From Rhizobium subbaraonis (GTDB lineage Bacteria > Pseudomonadota > Alphaproteobacteria > Rhizobiales > Rhizobiaceae), in NCBI RefSeq assembly GCF_900220975.1, contig NZ_OBQD01000027.1, positions 1 through 54,659 of the forward strand: a DNA stretch of 54,659 nt, written 5' to 3'. Positions 1-7,810 of this stretch are shown one piece after another (the first letter of the stretch is position 1; the number at the start of each line of letters is the position of its first letter). The translations under genes and the position numbers were made by a program. The notes beneath the pieces were generated by a model that saw nothing but the letters and a program-made list of their open reading frames with translations, had not been told where the DNA came from and searched no databases.

Positions 1-756
1 ATCCGCATTCCCGGCGAGCGCATCGGCGGCGAGATGTCGCCGGCTGACCGCTACGCCTACAACCTCGCCATGATCATCGACGATCAGGATATGCGCATCA
101 CCCGCCGCGAGGAGTTCATGTGCTCTCAGGCGATCCGTACCGGGCAGGTGACGGTCACCGGCGAGGATTATCCGACGCAGACTATCAACTATGGTCGCGA
201 TCCGGCCCTCACCATTGCGCTCACCTCGACGGCGCGCTGGGGCGAAACCGGTGTCGATCCCTATGACGATATCGAGGAGTGGTGCCAGCTGCTGGTCGAC
301 ACCGACGGGTTTACGGCTCGCGAGGTTCTCCTCGGCGGTAGCGCGGCGGGGCTTCTCAAGCGATCCCCGCGCTTCATGGAGCTGCTCGACAATCGCCGCC
401 AGGCATCGGGCAGCATGGAACTGGGCGTCGTCTCGACCGGAGCAGAGGGCAAGTATTCGAGCGTGCTCGGCACGATCGGTGAACTGACCTTCATTCAGTA
501 TTCGCAGCCCTACACGATCGGTGGCGCAAAGAACAACTTCTGGCCCACCTACGGCGTCGGCATCTTCGACCCGCTTCAGTTCCAGGGCATGTTCGGCTAC
601 GGCGCCATCCTCGACAATCAGGAACTCCGGTCGGTCGAGCGGTTCCCGTTCATGTGGCAGACGTTCAACCCGTCTCGCACGCATGCGCAGACCCAGTCGG
701 CGCCGCTCCCCATCGCACCCGAACCGAACGCCAGCCTGTTTGCGCTGGTGCGCTGA
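1..756 (+). CDS. Phage major capsid protein, gpE type (5' end outside window)
   Basis: The reading frame is open from base 1, so the N-terminus lies upstream; the first Met inside the window (34) is probably internal. The visible 251 residues have the look of the lambda gpE major capsid family: a segment with 'REEFMCSQ', then 'TGQVTV' and 'INYGRDP', and a C-terminal part rich in aromatic residues ('ERFPFMWQTFNPSR'). The family forms the icosahedral shell of siphovirus heads. It is followed in the same direction by head-completion and tail genes in lambda-like order, which supports the call. The family assignment is by recognition of the sequence pattern and by context, not by a search. Confidence 0.85.
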   Translation: MRIPGERIGGEMSPADRYAYNLAMIIDDQDMRITRREEFMCSQAIRTGQVTVTGEDYPTQTINYGRDPALTIALTSTARWGETGVDPYDDIEEWCQLLVDTDGFTAREVLLGGSAAGLLKRSPRFMELLDNRRQASGSMELGVVSTGAEGKYSSVLGTIGELTFIQYSQPYTIGGAKNNFWPTYGVGIFDPLQFQGMFGYGAILDNQELRSVERFPFMWQTFNPSRTHAQTQSAPLPIAPEPNASLFALVR

Positions 757-829
757 CGTCCGGCTCGACGCGTGATCGTCCGGCCTTGCCGGGCGATCCA
801 CTGCTGCAAGAACCCGATCGGAGTGATCC

Positions 830-1207
830 ATGAGCACGAAAACCGAGAAGTTCAACGTTACCGTGAAATGCGGCAACAAAACCTATGCGCCGGGCAAGCC
901 CGTTCCCCTCGGCGGCAAGTACGGCCTGAGCGACGAGGAGGTCTCAAGCCTCCGCGCGAACTTCGGTGATTGGACTGGCGGCCCTGAAAGCGGCGCGCAG
1001 AGCCAGTCCACGGAGGTCGCCAACCTGCAGGCAACCCTCGATACGATCCGTGACGAGCGCGACATGCTCCTCGATCGGGCATCGGAGGCTGAGCAGGACC
1101 TCCACAAGGTTACGAAGGAACGTGACCAGCTGCTCGACGACAACAAGGTGCTGGCCGATCGCGTCGCAACCCTTGAGGCCGCAGCCAAGGGCGGCGACGG
1201 CAAATGA
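830..1207 (+). CDS. Small phage head protein with coiled coil, gpFI position
   Basis: This 125-residue protein starts 73 bases after the capsid gene, with a Shine-Dalgarno-like GGAG before ATG 830. The N-terminal 45 residues form a compact segment ('GNKTYAPGKPVPL', then 'LSDEEVSSLRANFGDW') resembling short phage proteins that describe a parameter-like beta fold. Residues about 60-120 are a heptad-rich helix ('RDERDMLLDRASEAEQDL') predicted to be a coiled coil. It occupies the position of lambda FI, a DNA packaging or head maturation factor, but I see no sequence similarity that proves that role. Its last four bases overlap the next gene (ATGA), which indicates translational coupling. Confidence 0.75.
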   Translation: MSTKTEKFNVTVKCGNKTYAPGKPVPLGGKYGLSDEEVSSLRANFGDWTGGPESGAQSQSTEVANLQATLDTIRDERDMLLDRASEAEQDLHKVTKERDQLLDDNKVLADRVATLEAAAKGGDGK

Positions 1208-1566
1208 TCGACGCGCGGCCGGCGCTGTTTCGGCGGATGGGGGCGGCATTCGAGAAAGCCTTCGGTAATGTCGACGCCGTCTTCACCATTGCCGGCGTCG
1301 ATCGGCCGCCCGTCCGCGCAGTCTTGCGCAAATGGCGCGAGATCGATCTGGTCGAAGATCTCGGCCAGGCGGTCGAAGGCACCACGCACCTGATGTCGGT
1401 CTCAGCCGAAAACGTCGCGGGGCTCATGAGCCAGCGCGACAGCGTCATCATCCATGAACTCGATCGCAACGGGGCCCGAACCGGTGACAGTGCCGCATTC
1501 GAGATCCGCGATCACAGCGACGACGGGCGCGCCATGGTGCGTATCCATCTCTCGGGAGACATCTGA
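1204..1566 (+). CDS. Head-tail joining protein, gpFII-like
   Basis: This 120-residue protein is close in length to lambda gpFII (117 residues), the connector protein that completes the head and receives the tail. The sequence shows the expected all-beta pattern with an N-terminal helix containing 'AAFEKAFGNVDAVFT' and a C-terminal 'RDHSDDGRAMVRIHLS', as in small FII/attachment proteins. It starts inside the stop region of the previous gene (ATGA) and is followed one base later by the next gene. Family assignment rests on length, position and fold pattern. Confidence 0.65.
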   Translation: MIDARPALFRRMGAAFEKAFGNVDAVFTIAGVDRPPVRAVLRKWREIDLVEDLGQAVEGTTHLMSVSAENVAGLMSQRDSVIIHELDRNGARTGDSAAFEIRDHSDDGRAMVRIHLSGDI

Positions 1567-1567
1567 C

Positions 1568-1879
1568 ATGGCCAAACAGTCATCTGGCGCACTGGCGGAA
1601 GCTACAGGGTCCGCTGCTGCGTGCGATCCTCTTGGCGCGCTTTGTGCTGCGCTCGCCTCGCCCGAGGAAACCGAGGCCAAGGTAAATGCCCGCCGCACCG
1701 TCAGCGGCATGGCGCAGCGCCCATGGCAGCAGCTTCCCGCCAAACTCCGCAGCGCTGTCCGCGCCGACGTGCGCCGCCTTCGCGACGACAAGCTGTCGCG
1801 GGAGGACATCATCGCAAGGGGTTACAGCTACGCCGCCGCCGAACAGGCACTGCGCGACATCGGTCAAGGCGGCTCCTGA
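1568..1879 (+). CDS. Hypothetical phage protein in head-tail junction module
   Basis: This 103-residue protein is not one I recognise. ATG 1568 is chosen because GGGAGA stands just upstream and because the longer open frame to 1454 would lie inside the previous gene. The N-terminal 40 residues are Ala-rich and probably disordered; residues 50-100 are a basic helical segment ('QLPAKLRSAVRADVRRLRDDK') ending in 'GYSYAAAEQALRDIG'. It sits between a gpFII-like connector and a tail terminator-like gene, and its stop overlaps the next ATG, so it probably acts in head-tail joining or as a small DNA- or protein-binding accessory factor. The function is unknown. Confidence 0.65.
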   Translation: MAKQSSGALAEATGSAAACDPLGALCAALASPEETEAKVNARRTVSGMAQRPWQQLPAKLRSAVRADVRRLRDDKLSREDIIARGYSYAAAEQALRDIGQGGS

Positions 1880-2343
1880 TGCTGCACCTGCGCAGCCGGA
1901 TCTTCGACTTCTACCGTGACCGCCTGGCCGCCATCCCCGGTTTCGAGGTGGCCGGCAAGGTCAAGCGTGGCCGATCCGGGCCTATCCCGCAGGAGATGCT
2001 GCCGGCCCTCACGCTGAGCTGGGCCGACGGCGAAGAGCGGGCGACGATCCGCGCCTTTGCTGGGCCTGATGGCGAGGATGGATATGACCGCAACCTCCCG
2101 CTCTCCATCATCCTGCACCTGCGCAACGACGATCCGGAAGAAGAGTTCGATGAGCTATGCGTCGCCATCGAGGCGGCGATGGGGGCCGCGGTGAAGGCGC
2201 CAGGCCTCAATATCGAGACGGTGCTGATGTCCAGCCGGCACTACGTCAATCACCAGACCGGGCTGTCCCTCTGCGTCGGCAGCCTGACCTATTCGGTGAG
2301 CTACAAGACGCTCGCCTCCGATCCCACCACCGCCGCGATCTGA
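1879..2343 (+). CDS. Minor tail protein, tail terminator/completion-like (gpU/gpZ position)
   Basis: This 154-residue protein starts at ATG 1879, overlapping the TGA of the gene before (TGATG). The N-terminus 'LRSRIFDFYRDRLAAIPGF' and the later 'LSIILHLRNDDPEEEFDELC' match the layout of phage tail completion proteins: a helix that takes input on the target, then a beta sandwich ending near 'LTYSVSYKTL'. In lambda, gpZ and gpU cap the finished tail and prepare it for joining the head. The position immediately before the tail tube gene agrees. I cannot decide between the U and Z roles. Confidence 0.65.
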   Translation: MLHLRSRIFDFYRDRLAAIPGFEVAGKVKRGRSGPIPQEMLPALTLSWADGEERATIRAFAGPDGEDGYDRNLPLSIILHLRNDDPEEEFDELCVAIEAAMGAAVKAPGLNIETVLMSSRHYVNHQTGLSLCVGSLTYSVSYKTLASDPTTAAI

Positions 2344-2373
2344 CGGCTCAACCCCGAGAAGAGGACCATTATC

Positions 2374-2784
2374 ATGGCACTTGGCCGCGAACTCGTGATT
2401 AGTCGCTCGGATGGCGCCGGCGGCTTCGATCCCGCCTGCATCACCGAGCAGCGCTCCATCCAGATCAACAATGAAGAGATCGACATCACCAAGCCAGACT
2501 GCCTGGCGCCGGGTTCCAAACTGAGGAAGGCCAGCATGTATGGCATTCAGTCGATCGTCGTCAGCGGTCAGGGCGCATTCGTCTCCAGTACCACAATGAA
2601 AACTGTCGCGGCCGACGCCATCAATCAGGTTGTCGAGACCTATCAGGTCATCATTCCCGGGCTCGGAACCTTCGAGGGCGATGCGATCTTCACCGGCTTC
2701 ACCTTCTCCGGCGACAAGAGTGGTGAGCTGCAGAACGACATCACGTTCTCGATGAACAACGCCGTCTTCCAGGCGACGCCGTGA
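2374..2784 (+). CDS. Phage major tail tube protein
   Basis: This 136-residue protein lies between the tail completion gene and the tail assembly chaperone, where siphoviruses encode the tube subunit. It begins 'MALGRELVISRSD' and contains 'ITKPDCLAPGSK', 'ISGQG'-like turns and 'LGTFEGDAIFTGFTFSG', a beta-rich pattern seen in TP901-1/gpV-like tube proteins. A weak GAAGAGGA ribosome site precedes ATG 2374. Its stop codon overlaps the GTG start of the next gene (GTGA). The lack of a C-terminal Ig-like domain makes it shorter than lambda gpV. Confidence 0.75.
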   Translation: MALGRELVISRSDGAGGFDPACITEQRSIQINNEEIDITKPDCLAPGSKLRKASMYGIQSIVVSGQGAFVSSTTMKTVAADAINQVVETYQVIIPGLGTFEGDAIFTGFTFSGDKSGELQNDITFSMNNAVFQATP

Positions 2785-3188
2785 GCGAGGCGGTAGCAAA
2801 TCCCCTGCGGGGTGAAGCAGACGTCACGCTCGGCGCCATCGATTTTCGCATCGCCGTGACGTGGTCGGGACTCGTGAAGCTGTCGCGTGCCATGAAAGCC
2901 GACGGAATGAACGAGGTGTACACCCGTCTGCTGGCATTCGAGCCGTTCGCAGTCACCTGCGCTGTCCGCGCCCTCATCGTCGCGGATGACGAGGACAAGG
3001 CTTCGGGCCTGTCGGCCAAGATCCTTTCCGACAGCAATATATCGCTGGCGGATGCAGAAAGCTGGCAGGCTGCCATCGAAGTTGCCTTTACTGCCCATAC
3101 GAAGGCCGGCGCCATCAAACGCGACGAGCGCACCGCTCATCAGATCGCCGAGGATTTCGTCCTGGGAAAGCCGATCGGCCCCTCCTGA
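2781..3188 (+). CDS. Tail assembly chaperone, short form (gpG-like)
   Basis: This 135-residue protein begins at GTG 2781, overlapping the tail tube stop. It is helical and lies directly before the tape measure gene, the fixed place of tail assembly chaperones in siphoviruses. 'MKADGMNEVYTRLLAFEPFAVTCAVRAL' spans two helices and cannot be a virion part of known type. Codons 128-130 (CTG GGA AAG) contain the slippery heptamer G GGA AAG in the correct frame, so a minority of ribosomes should slip by -1 and make the long form described separately. The short form coats the tape measure during tail assembly in lambda; that role is inferred here from position and from the frameshift signal. Confidence 0.8.
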   Translation: MSEAVANPLRGEADVTLGAIDFRIAVTWSGLVKLSRAMKADGMNEVYTRLLAFEPFAVTCAVRALIVADDEDKASGLSAKILSDSNISLADAESWQAAIEVAFTAHTKAGAIKRDERTAHQIAEDFVLGKPIGPS

Positions 3189-3460
3189 TCAGCGAACACG
3201 TCAAGACAGCCTATCGCATCGCCACTTCCCCTGATCGCCTCGGGTGGAAACCGGCGGAGTTTTGGGCATCCACGCTTGCCGAGTTCGAAATGTCTCTGGA
3301 GGGGCTGGCTGGAAAGTACCAGGGACCCTTTGCCTTCTCGCGCGAGACCGTCCGCCGCATCGCTGCGGCGAGCGGCAAAACAAAATCCATCAGGAAGACG
3401 TTGAGCCATGAGCCGCCCCGAGATCCCGGTCTACATAACAGCCGTGAGCAAGAACGCTGA
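2781..3460 (+). CDS. Tail assembly chaperone, frameshifted long form (gpGT-like)
   Basis: A -1 slip on GGGAAAG at 3164-3170 moves ribosomes out of the short chaperone frame after residue 130 and into a frame open to TGA 3458-3460, adding 96 residues for a product of 226. The extension has no proper start codon of its own near its beginning, yet is clearly coding: it holds 'DRLGWKPAEFWASTLAEFEM', a segment like the small tail chaperones of phages and gene transfer agents (L-G-W-x-P then F-W-x-x-T). Its end overlaps the tape measure start by 53 bases. In lambda the GT protein links the tape measure to tail tube subunits through its T domain. Lambda uses the same heptamer. Confidence 0.75.
3164..3170 (+). 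promoter_or_regulatory. -1 programmed ribosomal frameshift site GGGAAAG
   Basis: The heptamer follows the X XXY YYZ rule with zero-frame codons GGA (3165-3167) and AAG (3168-3170), preceded by the G of CTG. It is placed six codons before the stop of the short tail assembly chaperone. After slippage the tRNAs re-pair with GGG and AAA and translation continues from 3170. Identity, phase, gene position and the open -1 frame all agree with the lambda G-GT site. Efficiency cannot be read from sequence; I looked for but did not establish a downstream stimulatory structure. Confidence 0.8.
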
Positions 3461-5948
3461 GGCGGCTATTGGCCGCTTCACAGCTCTCGCAAGGACGTCT
3501 GCCGGACACGTCGCCGAGGCGTTCGGCCGAATCAAGGCCGCAGCGTTTAATCTCGGCACATTCGGCAGCGCGCTCAGCCTTGCCGGGCTCGTCGCCGGCG
3601 CGCGGCAGGCAGCCAGCGAAGTTGCCTCCATCGGTGACGAGGCCAAGCGCGCCGGCGTCAGCGTCAAGGCATTCCAGGAGTTGAAGTTCGTAGCCGAACA
3701 AAATCGTATCGGCGTCGATGCGATGGTCGATGGTTTGAAGGAACTGAACTTGCGCGCCGACGAGTTCGTTGTCACGGCCGGTGGCCCCGCCGCCGAGGCA
3801 TTCCGGCGGCTCGGCTACAGTGCCACCGCTCTGAAGGCAAAGCTGCGTGACCCTTCGGCCCTATTCAGCGAAATCATCGGCAGGCTCGGTGAGTTCGATC
3901 GTGCTGCACAGATCCGTATTGCCGACGAGATCTTCGGTGGCTCTGCGGGCGAACGTTTTGTGCAGTTGATTTCTCAGGGGGAGAGCGGGATCAAACGGCA
4001 GATCTCCGCTGCGAACGAGCTCGGCATCGTGCTCGATGATAAGGTCGTGAAAAAAGCTGACGAGATTGACAGGAAATTCTCTCTCCTCGCCGGCACGATT
4101 TCGACGCGACTGAAAGGTGCCGTCGTCGAGACTGCGACAGAGCTGTTGACCTGGCGCAAGGCCTATCTCCAGTTGGAGCAGGCAGCACAATTCCGAACCG
4201 CGCTCAAGCTCTCCGACAAGCTTCGAGAGATCGAGCAGACGCGCGCGGCACTCGATCAGCTCCAGTTCGACCAGAAGGCTTTTCCTGAGGACATCAATGT
4301 CGGCGCCAACATCGAGCGGCTGACGCAGAAACTCTCTGAGCTGGAGACGGAAGCGCGCACCTTGCGGGGAACACTGGCCTCGGGCGTTTTCCCCGGCAAG
4401 GTCAAGGACGACATTATCGAAACCACGCCGGCGGTGAACGGCTTGCGTTCGGCGCTGGGCCAGACCGGATCGGCGGCAGAATCCGGCGCAAAGGGGCTGG
4501 AAACCTATGCCGCTGCCATTCGTGAGCTGCAGCAGGCTGTTCCCGAACTGGCAAAATCGCTCGCCGATCTCGACGCGCAGGCAAAGATCAATACCGCCTA
4601 CGGTGCCGCGATCTCCAAGGCGACCAGTGTTCAGGAGGTGCTGGAGGCCAACGCCCTGCGCAACCAGGCCAATAGCGCCCTGTCGCAGCGCGGCGCCCGG
4701 GAAGCGGCTTCGCGCGGATTTCTCGATCTTATCGGATTTGCCGAGGGAACGGATCGGGCTCGCGGATACAACGAGACGCTCGACTACGGCCGCTACACCG
4801 GCGGAAATCGCAACCTGGTGCTGATGTCGCTCGACGATATCGATGCGATGCAGTCGAAGATGCTCAGCGACCCCAATAATACAAAGAATTCCTCGGCCGT
4901 CGGGCGCTATCAGATCGTCCAGAAGACGTTGCGCGGTCTGCGCCAGCGACTTGGGCTCGATGGCTCGGAGCTGTTTTCGTCCGATTTGCAGGATCGCCTG
5001 GCAATGGAATTGATGCGGGGGCGCGGCAACGATCCCGCCGGTCTGCGCAACGAGTGGGAAGGGCTTCGTCGCGTCGATGATGCGACGATCCGCGCAGCTT
5101 ATGACGGGACATCGGTGAGCATGCCCGGCGTCGATCAGGGGATCGAGCTGAAAAACGAAAAGATGCGCGAGCAGAAGGCGACCTATGACGAGATCATCGC
5201 AGGCGCGCGCCAGTTCACTGCTGAGCAGAAGCTCGAAATGGCAGCCCTCGGCCTGACGCGCGATGCTGCCGCCCGTCTGCGCTACGAGCAGGAGCTTTTG
5301 ACGCAGGCCGAACAGGCCGGGCTAGACCTGACGCCGGACCAGATCGCCAAGCTGAAGGCGTTGGCAGCGGAAATGGCCAATGCTGAAGAGCGGACGCTGA
5401 ATTTCGCGCAAAGCCAGGAGGAATTGCAGGCTCGCGTCAACGAGTTCGGTGCGATCGCTGGTGGCGCGGCACGGGGGTTTGTCCAGGACCTTATGAACGG
5501 CAAGACTGCGGCTGAAGCGCTGAAGAATGCGCTGGCGCGGCTCGCTGATCAGGCGCTCAACGGCGCGCTCTCCGCGATCTTCGGGGGTGGCGGTGGTGGA
5601 GGTGGATCTAGCATCTTTGGCAGCATAGTCGGCAAGCTTCTGGGGCTCCCGGGCAACGCGAACGGCACTGACAACTGGCGCGGCGGTTTAACTTGGGTTG
5701 GCGAGGAAGGACCGGAGCTTTTGAACGTGCGCCCCGGTGCGCAGATCATTCCGAACCACACGCTCGATGCCTTGTCGAAAATGGATAGCCGCGACCGTCG
5801 CCGCGCGGGTGGCGGCGGTTCGAGCTACCGTGGTGGCGATGTCATCATTCAGGGGGATGTCTCGGAAAAGAACATCAAGTTGATCCGCCAAGCCATCGAC
5901 GAGAACAACCAGAAGCTGGCCTATGCCCGCGAAAACGAGTGGCGCTGA
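3408..5948 (+). CDS. Tape measure protein with internal muramidase domain
   Basis: This 846-residue protein is the longest tail gene and follows the chaperone pair. AGGAAG stands before ATG 3408. Residues 1-430 are long helices and coiled coils ('LSDKLREIEQTRAALDQL'), the ruler part that sets tail length. Residues about 437-580 form a lysozyme-like domain: 'LIGFAEGTDRARGYNETL' with the likely catalytic Glu at 446, 'YGRYTGGNRNLVLMSLDDID', and 'SSAVGRYQIV', as in phage muramidases (COG4678 type). Residues 600-700 return to coiled coil, then a seven-glycine linker and a C-terminal 'GNANGTDNWRGGLTWVGEEG' with 'PELLNVRPGAQIIP', typical of tape measure C-ends. The muramidase probably opens peptidoglycan during DNA entry. 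Confidence 0.92.
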   Translation: MSRPEIPVYITAVSKNAEAAIGRFTALARTSAGHVAEAFGRIKAAAFNLGTFGSALSLAGLVAGARQAASEVASIGDEAKRAGVSVKAFQELKFVAEQNRIGVDAMVDGLKELNLRADEFVVTAGGPAAEAFRRLGYSATALKAKLRDPSALFSEIIGRLGEFDRAAQIRIADEIFGGSAGERFVQLISQGESGIKRQISAANELGIVLDDKVVKKADEIDRKFSLLAGTISTRLKGAVVETATELLTWRKAYLQLEQAAQFRTALKLSDKLREIEQTRAALDQLQFDQKAFPEDINVGANIERLTQKLSELETEARTLRGTLASGVFPGKVKDDIIETTPAVNGLRSALGQTGSAAESGAKGLETYAAAIRELQQAVPELAKSLADLDAQAKINTAYGAAISKATSVQEVLEANALRNQANSALSQRGAREAASRGFLDLIGFAEGTDRARGYNETLDYGRYTGGNRNLVLMSLDDIDAMQSKMLSDPNNTKNSSAVGRYQIVQKTLRGLRQRLGLDGSELFSSDLQDRLAMELMRGRGNDPAGLRNEWEGLRRVDDATIRAAYDGTSVSMPGVDQGIELKNEKMREQKATYDEIIAGARQFTAEQKLEMAALGLTRDAAARLRYEQELLTQAEQAGLDLTPDQIAKLKALAAEMANAEERTLNFAQSQEELQARVNEFGAIAGGAARGFVQDLMNGKTAAEALKNALARLADQALNGALSAIFGGGGGGGGSSIFGSIVGKLLGLPGNANGTDNWRGGLTWVGEEGPELLNVRPGAQIIPNHTLDALSKMDSRDRRRAGGGGSSYRGGDVIIQGDVSEKNIKLIRQAIDENNQKLAYARENEWR

Positions 5949-6637
5949 TGGAGATCCTTGCTTCTCACCTGGTGCCGACCCGAATCATGTTCCGGATCAA
6001 GCCTATGCAGGACCTTGGGCCTCGGTCATTCGGCGGCAAGCAGCAAGTGGGGGTGACCGATGCCGGCTATTGGGTCGGCAGCCTGGGGCAGTTCCCGATT
6101 GCCGACCGTGATCAGATCCTGGACTGGCGCGGCATCATCGCTTCGCTGGAGGGAATGGCAGGCGATCTGATGGTCGGACCGTTCGACGATCTGCGGGCGC
6201 CGACGTTCGGGGCTTTTCCTCCTGTCGTCACGGGGATTCCGCATTCCGACGGTGCGACGTTTTCGGACGGGAGCGGCTATAGCCAGTCGACCATTCGCAT
6301 CACGCTTGCCGGTGCTCTCCCGCGTCGAGCAACCTCGGCGGTGCTGACCATTCATCAGGCCGGGGCGCTCCAGCGCGGCATGTATTTCTCGGTCTATGAA
6401 GGGTTGCGGCCTTCCCTGCACATCATCACCAAGCCGCCCGAGATCGATGGCAATCACGCAACGATACAGTTCCGCCCGCCGCTTCGCTTTGCCGTCGAGA
6501 GTGGTGCGACCGTCGATTTCGCGACGCCGAAGGCGTTGATGAACCTGGCGTCGGCGGATGAAGGCGCGCTCGACCTCGATATGGGGCGGTGGGCCAGGCC
6601 GTCGCTTGAACTCGTTGAAAGCTGGAGCGGGGTGTGA
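5948..6637 (+). CDS. Minor tail protein after tape measure (gpM/distal tail position)
   Basis: This 229-residue protein begins at ATG 5948, which overlaps the tape measure TGA (TGATG); a GTG at 5939 would add only three residues. The sequence is beta-rich with few charged helices and contains 'DQILDWRGIIASLEGMAGDL', 'MVGPFDDLRAP' and a C-terminal 'ATIQFRPPLRFAVESGATVDF'. Proteins of this kind in alphaproteobacterial phages build the tail tip ring between tape measure and receptor-binding protein. It matches the lambda gpM position. I recognise it as a tail structural protein by pattern and place only. Confidence 0.7.
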   Translation: MEILASHLVPTRIMFRIKPMQDLGPRSFGGKQQVGVTDAGYWVGSLGQFPIADRDQILDWRGIIASLEGMAGDLMVGPFDDLRAPTFGAFPPVVTGIPHSDGATFSDGSGYSQSTIRITLAGALPRRATSAVLTIHQAGALQRGMYFSVYEGLRPSLHIITKPPEIDGNHATIQFRPPLRFAVESGATVDFATPKALMNLASADEGALDLDMGRWARPSLELVESWSGV

Positions 6638-6686
6638 TGCGATTCAAGCGACATCACATCAATGCTTTTCATTAAAGGAGATAGAA

Positions 6687-6848
6687 ATGGTCCCCGCAGC
6701 GAGATACCAAGAGCTGATGAGTAAACCAGTCGAAACGATCTTTGCTCTGATCGTCCTACGCCTTGGCGAAAAACTCGCCAATGAACTGGCGGCTGATTTG
6801 CTGCAGAACAAGCCTATGCCGCCAGTCACATGGCCGAGGCTGGGTTAG
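6687..6848 (+). CDS. Small hypothetical protein inserted in tail operon
   Basis: This 53-residue protein starts at ATG 6687, preceded by a strong AAAGGAGAT ribosome site, which is the best evidence that it is real. The sequence is mostly one amphipathic to hydrophobic helix ('VETIFALIVLRLGEKLANEL') ending in 'MPPVTWPRLG'. It has no recognisable domain. It lies in a 600-base island between two tail genes together with a minus-strand gene whose last four bases overlap its own last four, so the two are convergent. The pair resembles a moron insertion. Confidence 0.6.
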   Translation: MVPAARYQELMSKPVETIFALIVLRLGEKLANELAADLLQNKPMPPVTWPRLG

Positions 6849-7138
6849 CCAAAATGCTTTTTAAGCTCTTCGACCAACGTTGGGATTTTCCCGGCCGCAA
6901 GACTGTCCCAATATCCATCGCCGGCGTTTACGAGAGGCTGGCCACCGTTGTCCACACCGCGCCGTGTTAGCCTGTATTTCATCTCGCGGAAGACGTGTTT
7001 CTTGAGGAAGTCCTGGGTCTTTGGATCTTCAGTATTGAGGTTGATCCCTGCTTCTTTGGCGGCGATGTAAATCATCAGTCCGTTTACGATCGCCTCTAAG
7101 TCGTCAATGCGACCGGTGATGTCTGCCTGCGTTACCAT
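6845..7138 (-). CDS. Hypothetical minus-strand moron gene inside tail operon
   Basis: This 97-residue protein starts at the ATG complementary to 7136-7138, directly after TAAGGAGGT on the minus strand, a near-perfect ribosome site. The longer open frame up to 7270 is therefore not used. It is highly helical: 'DITGRIDDLEAIVNGLMIYI', then 'DPKTQDFLKKHVFREMKYRL' and a C-terminal 'IPTLVEELKKHFG'. I do not recognise a family. It runs against the late tail genes, which implies its own promoter, possibly active in the lysogen. Base use is visibly richer in A+T than its neighbours, as in morons. A host-benefit or exclusion role is possible but unproved. Confidence 0.7.
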   Translation of the reverse strand: MVTQADITGRIDDLEAIVNGLMIYIAAKEAGINLNTEDPKTQDFLKKHVFREMKYRLTRRGVDNGGQPLVNAGDGYWDSLAAGKIPTLVEELKKHFG

Positions 7139-7237
7139 GATGTACCTCCTTAGCTTTACGAGCGCAAAGGAGCATGGCAGCAACCGGGAGTCGAGTCGGC
7201 CAACCTCCTGACGCCCCGGTAAACCACGGAAAACCAC

Positions 7238-7810
7238 ATGACCTTCAGTGCAGCAGTGCGCGCGCAACATGCGGGCCGCGTGGTTCGGCGTGGCAGGCTT
7301 GTGCTCTTCGACTTCGCGTCAGGGCCGATCGGCGTCTGGAATGGCTTTGGCCGACTGGAAACGAATGACGGCCGCACCTGGCTCGGCTTCGGCGAGCTGG
7401 GGCAGGTCTCGGGGATTGCGCAGGCGATCAACGGCAAGGCGCCGGAACTGCGGTTCACCGTCTCCGGCGTCGACGAAAGCTTTGCCGGAAAGGTGAAGGG
7501 CGAGGCGTCGGAATACTTCGATCGGCTCGTCACCGTGTTCTCGCAGTATTTCGACGAGGATGCCCAGTGCCTGGACAATCCCTATGCCGTCACCTGGGGG
7601 AAGATCCGCGGGATGGAGGCGACCCGCGCGGCCGACGACAATGGCGGGTTCGTTCGCACCGTTTCGATCTCGGCCGAAGGGCCTTTCTCGAACAAGCGCC
7701 GCGCGCCGTTCGGATATGTGACTGACCGCGACCAGCAGAACCGCTACCCCGGCGACAACGGCATGCGCCGCGTCGCCGGTATCGATGCGAAAGAATACAA
7801 ATGGCTTTGA
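7238..7810 (+). CDS. Minor tail protein (gpL position)
   Basis: This 190-residue protein resumes the tail operon after the inserted pair. It starts 'MTFSAAVRAQHAGRVVRRGRL' and contains 'LGFGELGQVSGIAQAINGKA' and 'ELRFTVSGVDESF', a beta-sandwich pattern found in tail tip proteins of Rhizobiales phages. The C-terminus 'YPGDNGMRRVAGIDAKEYKW' is the kind of short tail that mediates contacts in the tip complex. It overlaps the next gene by ten bases. In lambda this place is held by gpL, which binds an iron-sulfur cluster; here no matching cysteine set is visible (a single Cys in 'DAQCLDNP'). Confidence 0.7.
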   Translation: MTFSAAVRAQHAGRVVRRGRLVLFDFASGPIGVWNGFGRLETNDGRTWLGFGELGQVSGIAQAINGKAPELRFTVSGVDESFAGKVKGEASEYFDRLVTVFSQYFDEDAQCLDNPYAVTWGKIRGMEATRAADDNGGFVRTVSISAEGPFSNKRRAPFGYVTDRDQQNRYPGDNGMRRVAGIDAKEYKWL

